This document shows positions 21,178 through 32,434 of a DNA stretch of 64,000 bases, piece by piece. The stretch's first letter is position 1; each line of letters opens with the position of its first letter. This DNA comes from Phyllostachys edulis (taxonomy: Eukaryota > Streptophyta > Magnoliopsida > Poales > Poaceae): positions 38,353,889 to 38,417,888 of the forward strand of contig CM070559.1 in the NCBI GenBank assembly GCA_036346405.1, given 5' to 3'. Below the pieces are notes generated by a model. That model searched no databases, had not been told where the DNA came from, and was given only the letters and a program-made list of their open reading frames with translations. A program made the translations under genes and the position numbers.

Positions 21178-23223
21178 CTACACATGAGAAAGGCAAGGTG
21201 TCCAAGCCTTGGATCCCAAAGGGTTAGAGAGCAAATGCTTGGGAACCCAAATCTTGGACACACCACCACCAGAAGCAGTCGAACCATTATGTGAGTTAGC
21301 ATGATGCAAATGATGGTCCATGCAAGAAGATCCAATCTCATTCTTGGAGGCACGCCGCGAGTGGACAACTCGAAGAGGAAAACGAGGTCCATCTCTAGTA
21401 AAGCGGCGGTGGCCTAGCTTGAAAGTGCCAAGATGAGAACCAACAGAAGTATCAAAAGAACTCACACAACCTCGCCGTGGGTGTGTACCTCGATGAACAA
21501 AATGAGGTCCACCTCTTGAAAAACGGCGGAAATCCTGCCTCGGGGTAGCTCGTGGACCAAAACCAAAACAAAGCAAACCATGTCCACGGTGCTGTCCGAC
21601 ACCACTAGAAAAGGTGTCAAAGAAGCCATCAATAAAGCGAGTCCTCTTGCTAGGCTCTTTAGTGTGCATGTCATAAGAAAGACTATGCCCACTAGGAGAC
21701 TTAGAAGCATGAGCTCGACACAAATGTTTTGCACGCTGAAAGCAGAAATTCACACGATGTCCATTCTTCCCACAAAATGAGCAATGGTGTAAAGATCTCC
21801 TAGGAGACACGGTCCGAGAGGACAAAGCACCATTATGGCTCAAAGAAGAAGTCCTGGAAGAACTAGCATCATGACTCGTCCTCGTATCGACACTAGATAC
21901 ACACATGCCATGAAAAAGACTATGTGTGTTCCTAGAGGTACGATGACACACTCGACGCTCATATTTCATACGGCGAAAGCAAAACTCAAGAGTGTGTCCA
22001 TCTTTCTTACAAAAGGTGCAATGGTACTTCCTTTTTAAAGATGTAGTACCATTTGAAGAAGAAACACCCCTGTCCTTTGAAATCCTTTGGACAACACAAG
22101 AAGAGTTTGAAAAAGTCGAACTCACCAAAGAAGAGCTATCCAAAGCGATGCCACAAAAACCAACATCAAGTGACTCACATTTAGCACAAGAAGACTTCAA
22201 CTCCGAATGCAAAGAAGCAAAAGAGATCTTTAGAACATCAATCTCGGAGTGAAGGCAAATACAAGAGTCATATGACTTGGCGCTCATATCATCGCGCAAA
22301 GACTCAATCTCGCTCTTCAAAGAAATACAAGATGTGCAAGAAATTAATGATGCTTTCGAATTAAGCATGCAGTTCAAAGCATCAATTTCAGTTTCTAAGC
22401 TAGCACAATTCTTACAAGATACTAAACCATCCTTAAGTAATTTTTCATATTCAAAGCACATGCTACAAGGCCTAGCTTCAATTTCAATAATCTCAGCCCT
22501 AGCATTTTCTAATTGCTCAAGATGCATGGAATTAGTCAATCTAAGCTTCTCAATTTCAGCAAGCATGCCTACACAAGAATCACAATCATTTCTAGCCATA
22601 GATCTAAGATTGCCTATTTCTAACTTAGCATTGTCGAGTTCATGATGTAAGGCAACACAAGAATCACATGGCATAGAAGCATTTGATCTCAATAATTTAT
22701 TTTCAGATTTTAGGCGTGCAAGAGAGTTATTCAAGTTCTCCATGTCTACAAGTAATGAATCATAAGCATTCATGGAGGTTTTCAATTTGGAGAGCTCATG
22801 AGACAGATCACCCTTTTCTCTTTTTAGCAATTTCATTTTCTTCCTAAGAGCATGCAATTTGTATTCATATGAAATCAAGCCATCAATGAGTTTTTCTTTG
22901 CTCACCTTGCTTAGCTTGAGTAGGGGATCGTCCTCGGAAGAGTCATCATGATCATCCTCGAAATGCTCTTCATCATTCTCATCCTCAATCGCTACTCCAC
23001 ATACGCCACTGGGCTTCTTCTCCTCGGGCTCTAAAAGTGACTCATCCCTGAAACTAGGACAATCAAAACAAAAGGATTTGCCATAGATATCACAGAAGAC
23101 TTCCTCCTCCATCGCCATTAGACTTATCATACATTCAAATATCTTGTTACGACCAACACCATTGGTAAAAGAACTACGACAAGATGCAAGGAAGCGCTCA
23201 CAAGTCCTTATATTGGTCGCCAT
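21178..23223 (-). CDS. Q1 gag-like protein, intact (about 681 aa)
   Basis: One uninterrupted frame runs from the ATG at 23223 (MATNIRTC) to a TAG at 21178-21180. Upstream, an in-frame TTG is the only extension. Order of features: an N-terminal Cys-rich part; an acidic stretch (DDHDDSSEDDP, about residue 90); a long coiled-coil region with about seven CxxC modules at roughly 25-40 residue spacing (CDSCVALHHEL, CDSCVGML, CSMC, CKNC, CTSC, CAKC and a degenerate one); then two zinc knuckles CX2CX4HX4C (CTFCKKDGHTLEFC near 21980-22020 and CSFCGKNGHRVNFC near 21740-21780); and a Ser/Arg/His-rich tail ending in a WVPKHLLSNPLG motif that precedes the protease in full-length relatives. Gag of copia elements forms the particle and binds RNA. 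The usual N-terminal UBN2-like domain was not recognised, so the N-terminus may be shortened. Long plus-strand ORFs here are shadows. Confidence 0.85.
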   Translation of the reverse strand: MATNIRTCERFLASCRSSFTNGVGRNKIFECMISLMAMEEEVFCDIYGKSFCFDCPSFRDESLLEPEEKKPSGVCGVAIEDENDEEHFEDDHDDSSEDDPLLKLSKVSKEKLIDGLISYEYKLHALRKKMKLLKREKGDLSHELSKLKTSMNAYDSLLVDMENLNNSLARLKSENKLLRSNASMPCDSCVALHHELDNAKLEIGNLRSMARNDCDSCVGMLAEIEKLRLTNSMHLEQLENARAEIIEIEARPCSMCFEYEKLLKDGLVSCKNCASLETEIDALNCMLNSKASLISCTSCISLKSEIESLRDDMSAKSYDSCICLHSEIDVLKISFASLHSELKSSCAKCESLDVGFCGIALDSSSLVSSTFSNSSCVVQRISKDRGVSSSNGTTSLKRKYHCTFCKKDGHTLEFCFRRMKYERRVCHRTSRNTHSLFHGMCVSSVDTRTSHDASSSRTSSLSHNGALSSRTVSPRRSLHHCSFCGKNGHRVNFCFQRAKHLCRAHASKSPSGHSLSYDMHTKEPSKRTRFIDGFFDTFSSGVGQHRGHGLLCFGFGPRATPRQDFRRFSRGGPHFVHRGTHPRRGCVSSFDTSVGSHLGTFKLGHRRFTRDGPRFPLRVVHSRRASKNEIGSSCMDHHLHHANSHNGSTASGGGVSKIWVPKHLLSNPLGSKAWTPCLSHV

Positions 23224-23260
23224 GCTCAAAGATCAGTGAAGATCACAAAAGAGCAAACTT

Positions 23261-23275
23261 GGCTCTGATACCACT
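23261..23275 (-). other. Q1 primer-binding site (initiator tRNA-Met)
   Basis: On the element strand AGTGGTATCAGAGCC directly follows the 5' LTR end. TGGTATCAGAGC is the complement of the 3' end of plant initiator tRNA-Met, the standard minus-strand primer of copia elements. Confidence 0.9.
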
Positions 23276-25354
23276 TGTAGGACCGGAAAGGCGACTAGAG
23301 GGGGGTGAATAGCAGCACTATCTATTTTTGCTTTGAACGGATTCAAACAAGCAAATCGTAAATCACTCCAATAGCTATGAGAGTTATGAAGATGAATGCT
23401 TAAGCACCGTGGAAGACTTGTAATGAATCCACTTCAAATCCCCAAAAGAAACGACCAACAACACAAAAATCAGCTTGATGAACATTACCGGTCGTACCGG
23501 ATGAACGATCTTGCTTGCCGTTCGATTTTCGTACAACCGGATGAATAAAGGCCGATCGTTCGACATAACTTTTGATCCGTAACTCCAAACTTCACGAAAC
23601 TTGAAACACACCTTCCTAAGGATGTTAGGAACCTATTCCATGTAACGATTGCAAAGATCCATGCCAAAATTCCTATCTTTTTCAATTTTACCGAAGGAGA
23701 GTTCAAAACCGAGCAAAAATAAAAAACTTGATCCAAAACTTGCTCGTGGGTGGATGATGATCAAGATGACCTTAGATAGGTTCCCACATATCCCAGCAAG
23801 CAAGATCAAGAAGAAAAACCAAGCAAAAACTCGCGGATCAAAGAAAGCCTCAAAATCATCAAATAGAGAGGATGAATGCAAAGAGACACATCTTGTGTAA
23901 CCATGGATGGATTGATTGGAGATGAAAGATTGTTTAAAGCCACTCCATCTAGGAGGACAAAGCTCTCTCCAAGAGCACACACTCAATCCAAATCTAGAAA
24001 CCCTAGCCTCTCATCCTTTCTTCCCCAAAACCCTAAACACACAATAGGGCTCTCAAAATGGCCAAAAGGTCTATAGTGCAACCAGCACTTAGCCCTTATA
24101 TAGTGGAGGCTAGATCCTAGAGAATATTCCATTAGGACACCCATTAAACCCTAACACACAATGGGTTAACACACGCACGTATCTCAAAGCGCCGTCTTCA
24201 TCATCGATTGACCTAAACCGCTTCACCATGCGCCGACCCGCACCGCGGTTTAGCCAAAAGGTCACCAAGGCGGTATTTGGTGAAATTACCAAAATACCCC
24301 TTCTCGATCGTTGGACCAAAAGACCGAGTCCACAGATCGTGAAGCAATCCCATGCTTCGCCACGTGTAGGTTGATCAACGGCTCCATGTCGTCAAGTCTC
24401 TCCCGTCCGGATCCCACCGCACCACCGAGCACTTGTAACGACTCCGCCGCTTGGTCAAACCGATCGCCAATCGCCTGCTCGGTCATCCTTGTCCATTCTG
24501 CGCCACGCTTGAGTCACTTGACCTCACCTGGCATCCATGATCATTCTGGACCTCAGCTCTCCAAGCTTAGTCCCAATCCTCCTCGTCGTTGACCTGCAAG
24601 CCACCTGCACAGCAATAGACAAGCAAACACGAATCCGGAAACAAGTTCTTCACAACTTGACCCACGTTAGTGAAAACATGCATCATGCAACACATATGCA
24701 CTGATGAACATGAACTTGACCTAACCCAAAATCAAATCTTCAATTGAAACAACATTCGGCTCAATTCATTCCACAAGCGGTACTACCGCCATGTATCCAC
24801 CGGTATTACCGCAACACGGTCATACCGCTCAATCAACTACGGTCATACTGCAACCTGGAGAAATCCCAAAATATCCAAAAACAACTCCTCTGGAAAATCC
24901 ATACCGCCCACACGCGGTCATTCCGCCATGCGGTACTACTCAAAGAACCAAAGCACTGTCGTCATCTCCTCAAGAAAACCAGAGCTCCAAAGACACCTAC
25001 TCGAATTTTGCAACCGCCATGTCACAATCGGTGCTACCAAGTCACAAGACAACCGCCACTACCCAAGCGGTACTACCGCTCCAGAGAAAACCAAAGTCTC
25101 CAAAACATGTCTTGAAATTCTTCAACCGCCACACAAAATCCGGTATCATCAAGATCGCGTTCTACCGCCAACAAACTTAAGGTCGATCCGACCTACGGTA
25201 GTACCGCAGCTTCAACGCCGGTACTACCGATTTCCCTGACACTTGCTGAAAACTCCAGAATTCAACAAACTCTGAAAGCAATTGCCAATTGTTTCATCAC
25301 CTAAGATCATGAGCATGTCCCCATGACATTCACAATGTCCTCATGACATCCACA
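23276..25354 (-). mobile_element. Q1 5' LTR
   Basis: A 2079 bp LTR beginning TGTGGATGTCATGAGG and ending GGTCCTACA on its own strand. It keeps the TATA box (24094-24104) and the segment missing from the 3' LTR. Words of the form GGT-N3-ACC cluster at 24776-25230 near the LTR start, and a few more occur near 23486-23500. ORFs at 24744-25239 are repeat-driven shadows. Confidence 0.9.
24094..24104 (-). promoter_or_regulatory. TATA box of Q1 5' LTR
   Basis: Element-strand ACTATATAAGG is at the same place as CTATAAATAGG in QS (37463-37473) and in the X copies. It is the likely core promoter driving gag, about 820 bp before the LTR/PBS junction. Confidence 0.65.
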
Positions 25355-25561
25355 AATTTCTTTGTCAGCCCTACGTGGCTTAATAAGTGTAAACTCGACC
25401 ATAAGGTGAAAACCCTTATTTGTTAATCAAATTACTCGTTTATGTTATTAATCGCTTGTGTGGATCAATGTTTACATATGTTGACACTGTGTGCACTAGC
25501 GAGATCCTGGACTAGTACATTATACACAGAGGGTCTAGAATTGTATTTTTGGGTCCAGACA

Positions 25562-25858
25562 ATAAATACAGCTTATCATATTACCAATCGTGCCTTCTTG
25601 AGACCGTCTTTGGGCAAGACATCCTATGAGTTTCGGTTTGGAAGAAAACCCTCTATTTCTCATTTTCGAGTTTTTGAAGTCAAGTGTTTCATTCTCAAGA
25701 TAGGAAACAAAGATAAATTTGAGTTAATGACTTCTGATGCTTTATTTCTAAGTTATCCTGCACATTCGAGGGGTTTTCAGATTCTTAATGTTGAAACTAA
25801 CGTTATCCAGGACATATGCAATGTTACATGTGATGAGACTAGACTTGAGCTAGATTAG
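25562..25858 (+). pseudogene. C1 integrase, C-terminal part
   Basis: This resumes the C1 integrase after G2: NTAYHITNRAFLRP, KTSYEFRFGRKPSISHFRVF and KCFIL match the conserved C-terminal block of copia integrases (YxxxxRxxLRPxxxKTPYE...GRKPxxxHxxVFG). Then FLSYPAHSRGFQILN leads into the linker. It ends at a stop near 25856. Confidence 0.85.
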
Positions 25859-26290
25859 ATGTTTCAGGTGACACACAGATGACGGAGCACCTTTGTGGAG
25901 GAAGATGAAGATGAAGCTGATGATTGTCTCCCGCCTGCTGCTGCTACTACTCCTGATTCAATTGGAGAACCTACTTCCACTACTTCTCCTTCAGTTGAGG
26001 CTCATGTTGGATCTTCATCATCAGCAGTATCTACGGAGGTTTAAGAGGTGCTATCTCCCCTAGGCGCTCCACTTCACATCTAAAGGCATCATCTACCAAA
26101 TCAAATCATTGGTCATCTTCATGAGCGAGTTACTCACTCCAGGTATCACGATCCGAGTCTCTACTCCCATTCTGCATTCGTTGCTTGTTTCGAACCTCGC
26201 AATATATCACATGCTTTATTTGATTCAAACTGGGTCAATGCCATGTATGAGGAAATGGTGTGTCATTTTGCTCACTTACAGATCATCCGG
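25859..26290 (+). pseudogene. C1 integrase-RT linker and start of reverse transcriptase
   Basis: The acidic and Ser/Pro-rich linker (EEDEDEADD, PTSTTSPS) is followed by HLHERVTHSRYHD-like sequence and by FEPRNISHALFDSNWVNAM (about 26190-26250). This is the opening of copia reverse transcriptases (PxxxxxAL.D..W..AM.EE). Several frame breaks are present. Homology stops near 26290, so the catalytic RT, the RNase H and the 3' LTR of C1 are missing. Confidence 0.75.
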
Positions 26291-27148
26291 TGCAGTGTAG
26301 CTCCTCAACAAAGTTTTCTTCTCCATCTCTGGCACTACGGTAGTTGCGGGAGATCTCCAAGCCCGGTGAGTCCCTTGCCACTCCGTGCCCAATTTGAGTA
26401 TCACCTCACCTCACTGAGCCTGTGTGGTCCATTTCAGCTATTGTCACTCACACCGAGCTGTCACCGGCGCCGCCATTAACGCCAACTCTTCTCCGGTGAG
26501 TCGTCGACCCCACCAAGGTCGATTTTCCCACCTATATGTCCCCCTAAAGCTGTGCATGTGCTTCATTTCAGTTTATTTCCACCGAGAAGACCTGTCACCG
26601 AGCAGCTTGCCACCGTCGCCTCTGTTCACCGACGACCAGCCACCTTAGACCTTCCCAGACTTCATTGATACCTTCCTCGTGATCGACATGAGCTACTGGA
26701 GCATAAGCATCATTTAATTTGAGTAGTTTCATTCGTTTACGCTGAAATCGCTAGTGAAGCCCATGGCGCTGCCACGGGACATCACCGTCGGCTCGCCTCA
26801 AGCGACCTTAGGGTCCCGAGCCACGACTATTAGCAATGCGATGGCACCCTGAGCCCAATTTAAGCTTCAAATCCTACTGTTTTTAATTATTTAGTTAATA
26901 AACTAATGAACCTATGACATGTGGGACCGCCATAGATTTTATAAATAAAATCATGCAATAAAAAATGAGTCAATGACAAGTAGGGCCCACATGTAGGTTA
27001 ATAAAATCCAGAAAAATGTAAAAATGAGAAAAACCACTTTAGTTTAGAGAAAAATATGCTTTCTCTGTTGGAAAGTGTAAGCCTCAGGAAATACGCTTTC
27101 GAAGTCACCATTTTATTTACTTCCAAGGTTTTCAATACAAACCATGTG
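26291..27148. other. Unassigned spacer between C1 and the CACTA gene
   Basis: About 860 bp. The first half is GC-rich with CTCACCGG/CCACCG words; the second is AT-rich with GTGGGACC and TAGGGCCCACATG. The texture resembles LTR or leader sequence of an unidentified element. No recognised coding domain, PBS or paired ends were found. CACTACGG at 26331 was considered as a CACTA terminus but has no partner. Confidence 0.3.
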
Positions 27149-28494
27149 ATGGATCGAAGTTGGATGTACACTAAGAACCATGTGAGTGAAGAGTACATTA
27201 ATGGTGTGTTTTCTTTTACAAGAGCTGCTGAGAAGGATGTGTTGAATAAGCGGGCAGAATATATGTATTGTCTATACATTGACTACGATAATCTGAAGAT
27301 GTTTAAGAACCAAACGCAGATCCAAGCGCACTTGATTCGAAGGGGTTTTAAAAAGGGGTATACACGTTGGGCCAGTCACGGTGAAGAGAAGATTATACAA
27401 AAAGGTAGTAATAACAACATCGCCAACGAAGTCAACAATATGCCGCCGGATGAAGTCGATTGTGGTTCCGATTCGGATAGGCTGCACAATTACAATCTGG
27501 ATCGGATGCTTCGCGATGCAGAAGTGAATTATAGTGAGAGAGAGTTTGGTAAATTCAAGGGCATGATGGAGGACTCGGAGAAGCCTTTGTTCCCGAACTG
27601 GAAGCCAGAATACACAAGGTTATCATCCATGCTTAAACTGCTGAAATTGAAGGCAATCAACGATACGTCCGACAAGAGTTTCACGACATTGTTAGGTCTC
27701 TTAGCGGACATGCTTCCAGATGGAAACGAGTTGCCCAAAACCACCTACAGAGCCAAGAATGTTCTTTGTCCATTGGGAATGGAAGTATAAAAAATGCATG
27801 CATGTCCGAACGACTATATCCTCTACCGTAAAGAGTACGCAAACATGCATGTATGTCTAGTGTGCAACGCATCCCAATACAAGCGTAAGAATCAATCATA
27901 TGAGGCGAGGGAATCGAGGTGAAGAAAGGACCTCCTGCTAAGGTGGCATGGTATCTTCCTGTAATTCCCCATTTGAAGCGATTTTTTGCGAACCCAAAGG
28001 AGGCAAAACTACTGCGTAGGCACTCGGAGGAGCGTAAGCAGATGGAAAGCTAAGACACCCTGCTGGTTCCACCCAGTGGAGAAACATCGATAGGAGGTTT
28101 GCAGACTTCGGTGCGGAACCGAGGAATATAAGGTTTGGATTGAGTACAGATGGAATGAATCCTTTTGGTAACATGTGCAGCCGACATAACACTTGGCCCG
28201 TGACTCTCTGTATCCACAACCTTCCTCCTTGGTTGTGTATGAAGCAAAAGTATATTTTGCTGTCGATACTTATCCAAGGGTTGAAGCAACCTGGGAATGA
28301 TATTGATGTGTACCTAGCACCATTGATAGAAGATCTAAAAATATTGTGGATCGAAGCGGTACATGTATGGAATGCGTACAAACGAGAGAACTTCACTTTA
28401 CGCTCCTTATTGTTTTGCACCATAAATGATTATCCTGCCCTTACTAACCTGTCGAGCCAAAGTACAAAGGGGGCCAAAGCATGTACTCACTACT
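27149..28494 (+). pseudogene. CACTA (En/Spm) TNP2-like transposase, N-terminal part
   Basis: Starts at ATG 27149 with MDRSWMY, the hallmark of the transposase-associated domain (PF13963), readable to about 27385. A variable acidic stretch follows, then the Transposase_21 region (PF02992): PNWKPEYTRLSSMLKLLKLK, CLVCNASQYKRK, LSTDGMNPFGNMCSRHNTWP and LCIHNLPPWLCMKQKYILLS. It continues as IQGLKQPGNDIDVYLAPLI and ends LLFCTINDYPALTNLSSQS. Stops occur after GMEV (27788) and frames change several times. The gene is cut at 28494 by the K0 LTR. TNP2-type proteins bind and mobilise CACTA element ends. Confidence 0.9.
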
Positions 28495-30653
28495 TGTAAT
28501 ACCCCAAACTTCAAATTAGAGAGAATATTATTCGGGAGAGGAGAATTTATTCAAACTTGATTGTATCAAAGTTTAGAGATGGAATTAGATTCAAATTCCG
28601 ATTTTTGAGTGCGTTTTGTCAGTGGGCTCTTGGCCCAAGGCGCAAAAGCCCTTAGTGGGCCGACCCAAGTGGGAAGAAAAGGGGGGGGGGCGCCCCTTAA
28701 CCCTAGCCGCCCCACTCCTCTCCCCCTTGGCCGCCGCCCCCTGGCTCCTCCCCCTTGGCTGCCGCCCCTCCTGCCCATCTCCCACCATGGGTGCCTCCAC
28801 CTCCACCGCCTACATTGCTGCCACCTTGGAGGGGACTTGCTGCTGGCCGGCCACAAGAAGGAGGAGAAGAGAAGGGATCTTCTTCTTCAAGGATCGTTCA
28901 TCGTCTTCCTGGGTTCTACAAGGGTAACGGATGTCGTTCTTCATTGGTTGATTAGTAGTAGTTGCGAATTCGATTAGAATTGATTGGATCGAATTCTTTC
29001 GGTTATAGTTCAGTTCTGTCCAGTAGATTTCGTGGCCAATTTTGGGTTCTTAGAGGCCGAATTTGAGATGTCTACCTCCTAGAGATATTTAGATATTATT
29101 CTTAGCTTTCCGTATCCACCAAGAACATCTAATTCCGACGTACGGATCAAAAGTTATGGTATGATCTTCCCTACTGTTCTGAATTCCTAACGAGAATGAA
29201 CTATCAAGTTGCCTTTTAAATTATGATTATGTTAATGGCAGATTCAGGGTTTTTACCCAACTAGGTTGTTGTAAAAAATTTTATGACCTTTCCATAATGA
29301 TAAAGAACACCTTAATCGGAGTTGTAGATCAAAAGTTGTGATATATTCTTTACTCCTGTCTTTTTCGTCTAGACAGAATCTATCTTATACTTTCATCTAC
29401 CTGTTAGCATATCATTTTGGCCGAATTGGGTTATCTCGCCAACTAGAATTTTGTAGATTTGTTCGTTAAGTTTCCTTAGGATCTGGGCTCACCTCGTACT
29501 GAGTCCCAGATCAATAGTTATGATTTATTCCGTGCTGTTGTCCATATTCGTTTCTATGATTATGTTGTCTGATTTCAGAATAGGTCTAATAGTTAATTCT
29601 TGGGTGGCCGAGAAGGTGTTGTAGAACGTTGCTGGTAGTGTCATGTACCATGTTGTTTTTATTTCGAGTACTTACTTGTGTAGGCAGAGAGACTCTGAGT
29701 TTAGGGGCACCTTCGTTGCCTACTAACGCGTCGTAACGCGGAAGGCAAGTACTTTAATATTCTTAAAGCTAGTGAATGCTAAATGCTTGATGTTCGCACT
29801 GTGTTTCTCTATGATCTATGATAAAATTCAATGGTTATGTTCCTTTCATATTCAAGTATTCCATGATTAGAGATGATGTCTTTCATTATTCATATTTCAT
29901 TCCATGCATCCATTATTAATGTTTCATCCACGGGAGTGGATTATGAAGACCCATCAATTCCAGGATGGGCACGTAAGACCCACCATTCCAATGTGAGCAG
30001 ATTTGGATACCCGTATGAAACGTTCTTCATACGGGATTTGGATCCCCGTATTTTGTTAAATGTGAGCTTAAGTGAACACCGACGGGTGTGTCACTAGGTA
30101 TACCAGTATAAGCATGTGTGTAGTCCTTTCATTTCATTCAATCCATTCATTCCATTCATTCATATATTCATTCGGTGTTATGTTCATACTCTTTAAGGAT
30201 GTTGTCTTGTTCATATTTGTTGTATGTCCAATTGTTCACTGTACTTGCTGAGTCTCGGACTTATTCTTGCTTTGTTTGTTTATTTTAGGTGATCATTGAT
30301 GATGGCTCTATTGGGAGGGAGTAGACACGCACTAATTATTCATCTCACCATACTCCAGTTTCAATAATAGGACTTGGTTCTGTCTTTCATTTGTTAAGTG
30401 ATGAACTGTAATAAATAAAGTTAGATGTGGTTGATATCTTTCTCCATGTTATGGTTGATTAAGTACTGCTTGTGGTCCTTGATCACTTCTTTGATATAAT
30501 TATTTGGGTTCAGATTATATTCCTACCTTTGTTCTATGAAGTGTTGATCTCTTTATGTCATTAGATGAGATATTATTTGAATTCTTCCGCATTAAGGTTG
30601 CATGTTAGATTCTTTAGGTAATATTTTGGCTTCCGAATAGCCAGGGTGTTACA
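28495..30653 (+). mobile_element. K0 5' LTR
   Basis: A 2159 bp LTR runs from TGTAATACCCC to CAGGGTGTTACA and is immediately followed by a PBS, which fixes the orientation. Its first 400 bp (GC-rich, AATTAGAGAGAAT near the start) and the ACGTAAGACCCACCATTCCA block (about 29970) match the complement of K1 (57536-59812). It is inserted in the CACTA transposase. The left flank is CTACT. ORFs at 28566-28977 are shadows of the GC-rich LTR start. Confidence 0.9.
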
Positions 30654-30655
30654 GT

Positions 30656-30667
30656 TGGTATCAGAGC
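30656..30667 (+). other. K0 primer-binding site (initiator tRNA-Met)
   Basis: TGGTATCAGAGC lies two bases after the LTR end. Confidence 0.9.
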
Positions 30668-32434
30668 GGGTTTTAGGTCCATAGTAAATAAAGTATTAAA
30701 ATGACACACTGTGCACAGTAGGTGGGGTTTGGGAAATCCATTGCATTCGCATTTCTAGTGATGTGGTTCATTATGTTATACTGTATCGAATTGCTTCTGT
30801 ATTATTTTTCTTGTTGTTAATCTATGATATGATGTGATATCCTATATCTATGTATTTATTCGATGATTATCATGAGATGATCCTATATATTCATAACTGA
30901 TTACATTGGTTATGCGTGTTGATAACAGATGTTAAGAAGTTGAGGTCGTGGTTGTTACTCTGGGATTCACTAGGTTACACCACCGTTCTTGGTAAGTGGT
31001 TAGGGGAGTAGTTACCCCGAGTACCATAGTTTCAGGTGTTGAGCGTGAGTTGCATTAGAAAATTGTTCTCTTCCTTGATTTCCGAATTTGGGAAATTATT
31101 GTCCGGTGGTGATTGATGAATTTCTCTTGGGTTCATGGTTCATGGTAGTTGATGAGTTTCAATGGGTCTTTAATGGTTCTCTGAAACAATTATTGTTTTT
31201 CGACTGTTGAGTTGCTTTTACTACTTGTGATCTTCGTCAATTGGCAATATTGATATTTCTATGGTTGTTCCTTCTTTCTCATTGGAAAAGAACGACTCAT
31301 TTACTCGTTTGATAGTTTGGATAATGAGAGTTTTCTGTTGCAAGTTTATTAACATGAGAAAGCTTTGGCTCCATGTATTTCTTTTGGATCATTTCGCGTG
31401 TTGAAGTTTAATGCATCTCTTTTCTGAAGAAAAGTGTTAAAAATCCTTTTGTGGTGCCTTGTTGTGGTTAAGTCGGAGATTGTAATCAAACAAAATGGTT
31501 GGGTATGGGTTTCTATTGGTCCCTATTTGTTTTTCAAAATAGTTCTTGTCTTTCTGACTATTGAGCTCTCTTTGCTACTTGTAAACGTTATTATTGACAA
31601 GATCGTTCTCTTTCATGATAGTCCCATCTTTCTTGTTGATAAAGGTGACCTGGTTATCCGTTTGGTATTTTGGAGAATGGGAATTATCTTTTACGAAGTT
31701 CATTGAAGAAAGTTTTGACTCTGCTCATTTCTTTTGGAGTAGTTGAAGTGTTGGAGTTTAGAACCTCTCTTTGAAAAAGAAAGTGTCGAAACCCTTTGTA
31801 AGGTTTTGTGGTGTTATGTGAGGGGTTGTAAGTAAATAAGCTAATTGATAATCTATGACACGATTTGTCGTGTTTCTTTTAGAAGATTTATTGATGTGAT
31901 AGTAAGGTAAATTGAATGTTACCAGGAATGAATGTTATTGATCTTAATAGATGTTCAGTAATGTGCCGGTAATGTTGATTCTCTTATAGAGAAAGAAATT
32001 TGATCGCGTTTGGTGATATTTCTTAAATGATCATATTTCAAGTTTGGCGTTCATGATCTTTTGGGGGTTCAAGCTTTTTGTGGAAAACGAAGTTTGTTGG
32101 GTAAAGCGACAAAATGCAAAGTTCTAATGGTTCTTCAGTGATGCAAGTGATTTAATCTTGAATGCTCATTTGTTCTTATCTGTTAAGGTTTAATATTCTC
32201 TTCTTGTGAGGCCTATGCTTTCAACTGTGGACTCCACTCATGTTCTATGACTTCATTGCTTAATTGGTTCTTTTCCCTTGGTCCTGTGTTCATTGCGAGT
32301 GGTAAATGATTTTCTATTTGGTGAAAATCATTTCCCTTTGTCTCTTCTTTTGAGAAAGAATCAACCCATTCTTTTCACGTGGGTCATTCGAAGCGTTTTC
32401 TAATTGTTGTTGTGAGATCAATGCTAATACTTGT
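30668..32434 (+). mobile_element. K0 internal region, no recognisable gag-pol; right end lost
   Basis: About 1.8 kb of T-rich leader-like sequence. It contains two or three diverged copies of a segment of about 330 bp (compare 31160-31440 with 31510-31800: GACTRTTGAG, TCGTTTGATAGTTTGG / CCGTTTGGTATTTTGG, AGAAAAGTGTTAAAAATCC / AGAAAGTGTCGAAACCC). No gag, RT or second LTR is present. At about 32434 CACTA coding sequence resumes, so a deletion removed the 3' part of K0 and roughly 250 codons of the transposase. Confidence 0.6.

Larger units (their letters stand above)
16360..25354 (-). mobile_element. Q1: complete gag-only SIRE-like copia element
   Basis: An 8995 bp minus-strand element. Going leftward it has a 5' LTR (23276-25354), PBS, intact gag ORF (23223-21178), a 3.4 kb non-coding internal region, a PPT and a 3' LTR (16360-17790). 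The flanks TATTT / AATTT match 4 of 5 bases, consistent with a TSD. No protease, integrase or reverse transcriptase motif was found, so it would need proteins supplied by autonomous relatives such as C1's ancestor. It is inserted in the G2 LTR. Confidence 0.85.
13731..25561 (+). mobile_element. G2 solo LTR, interrupted by Q1
   Basis: It begins TGTAACATCCCAATTTTC at 13731 and ends GGGTCCAGACA at 25561. It has the same layout as G1, including a GC-rich block at 14040-14580 and a TTTGTCAGC...TAATCAA block near the right end that is split by Q1 at 16360. Excluding Q1 it is about 2.83 kb, as expected for this family. The flanks ATGAG / ATAAA match only 3 of 5 positions. It sits in the C1 integrase. 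The long GC-rich ORFs at 14070-14577 occur on both strands and are not conserved between G copies, so they are not called as genes. Confidence 0.8.

Noticed and set aside
21580..22645. Plus-strand ORFs opposite Q1 gag
   Set aside because: Antisense shadows of an intact, motif-rich gag frame.
26331..26345. CACTACGG as a CACTA-element terminus
   Set aside because: No matching inverted terminus or 3 bp TSD found on the right side of the transposase gene.
28566..28977. Three overlapping ORFs rich in Pro/Arg/Gly
   Set aside because: GC-rich start of the K0 LTR; the matching K1 region (59158-59692) gives different false ORFs.
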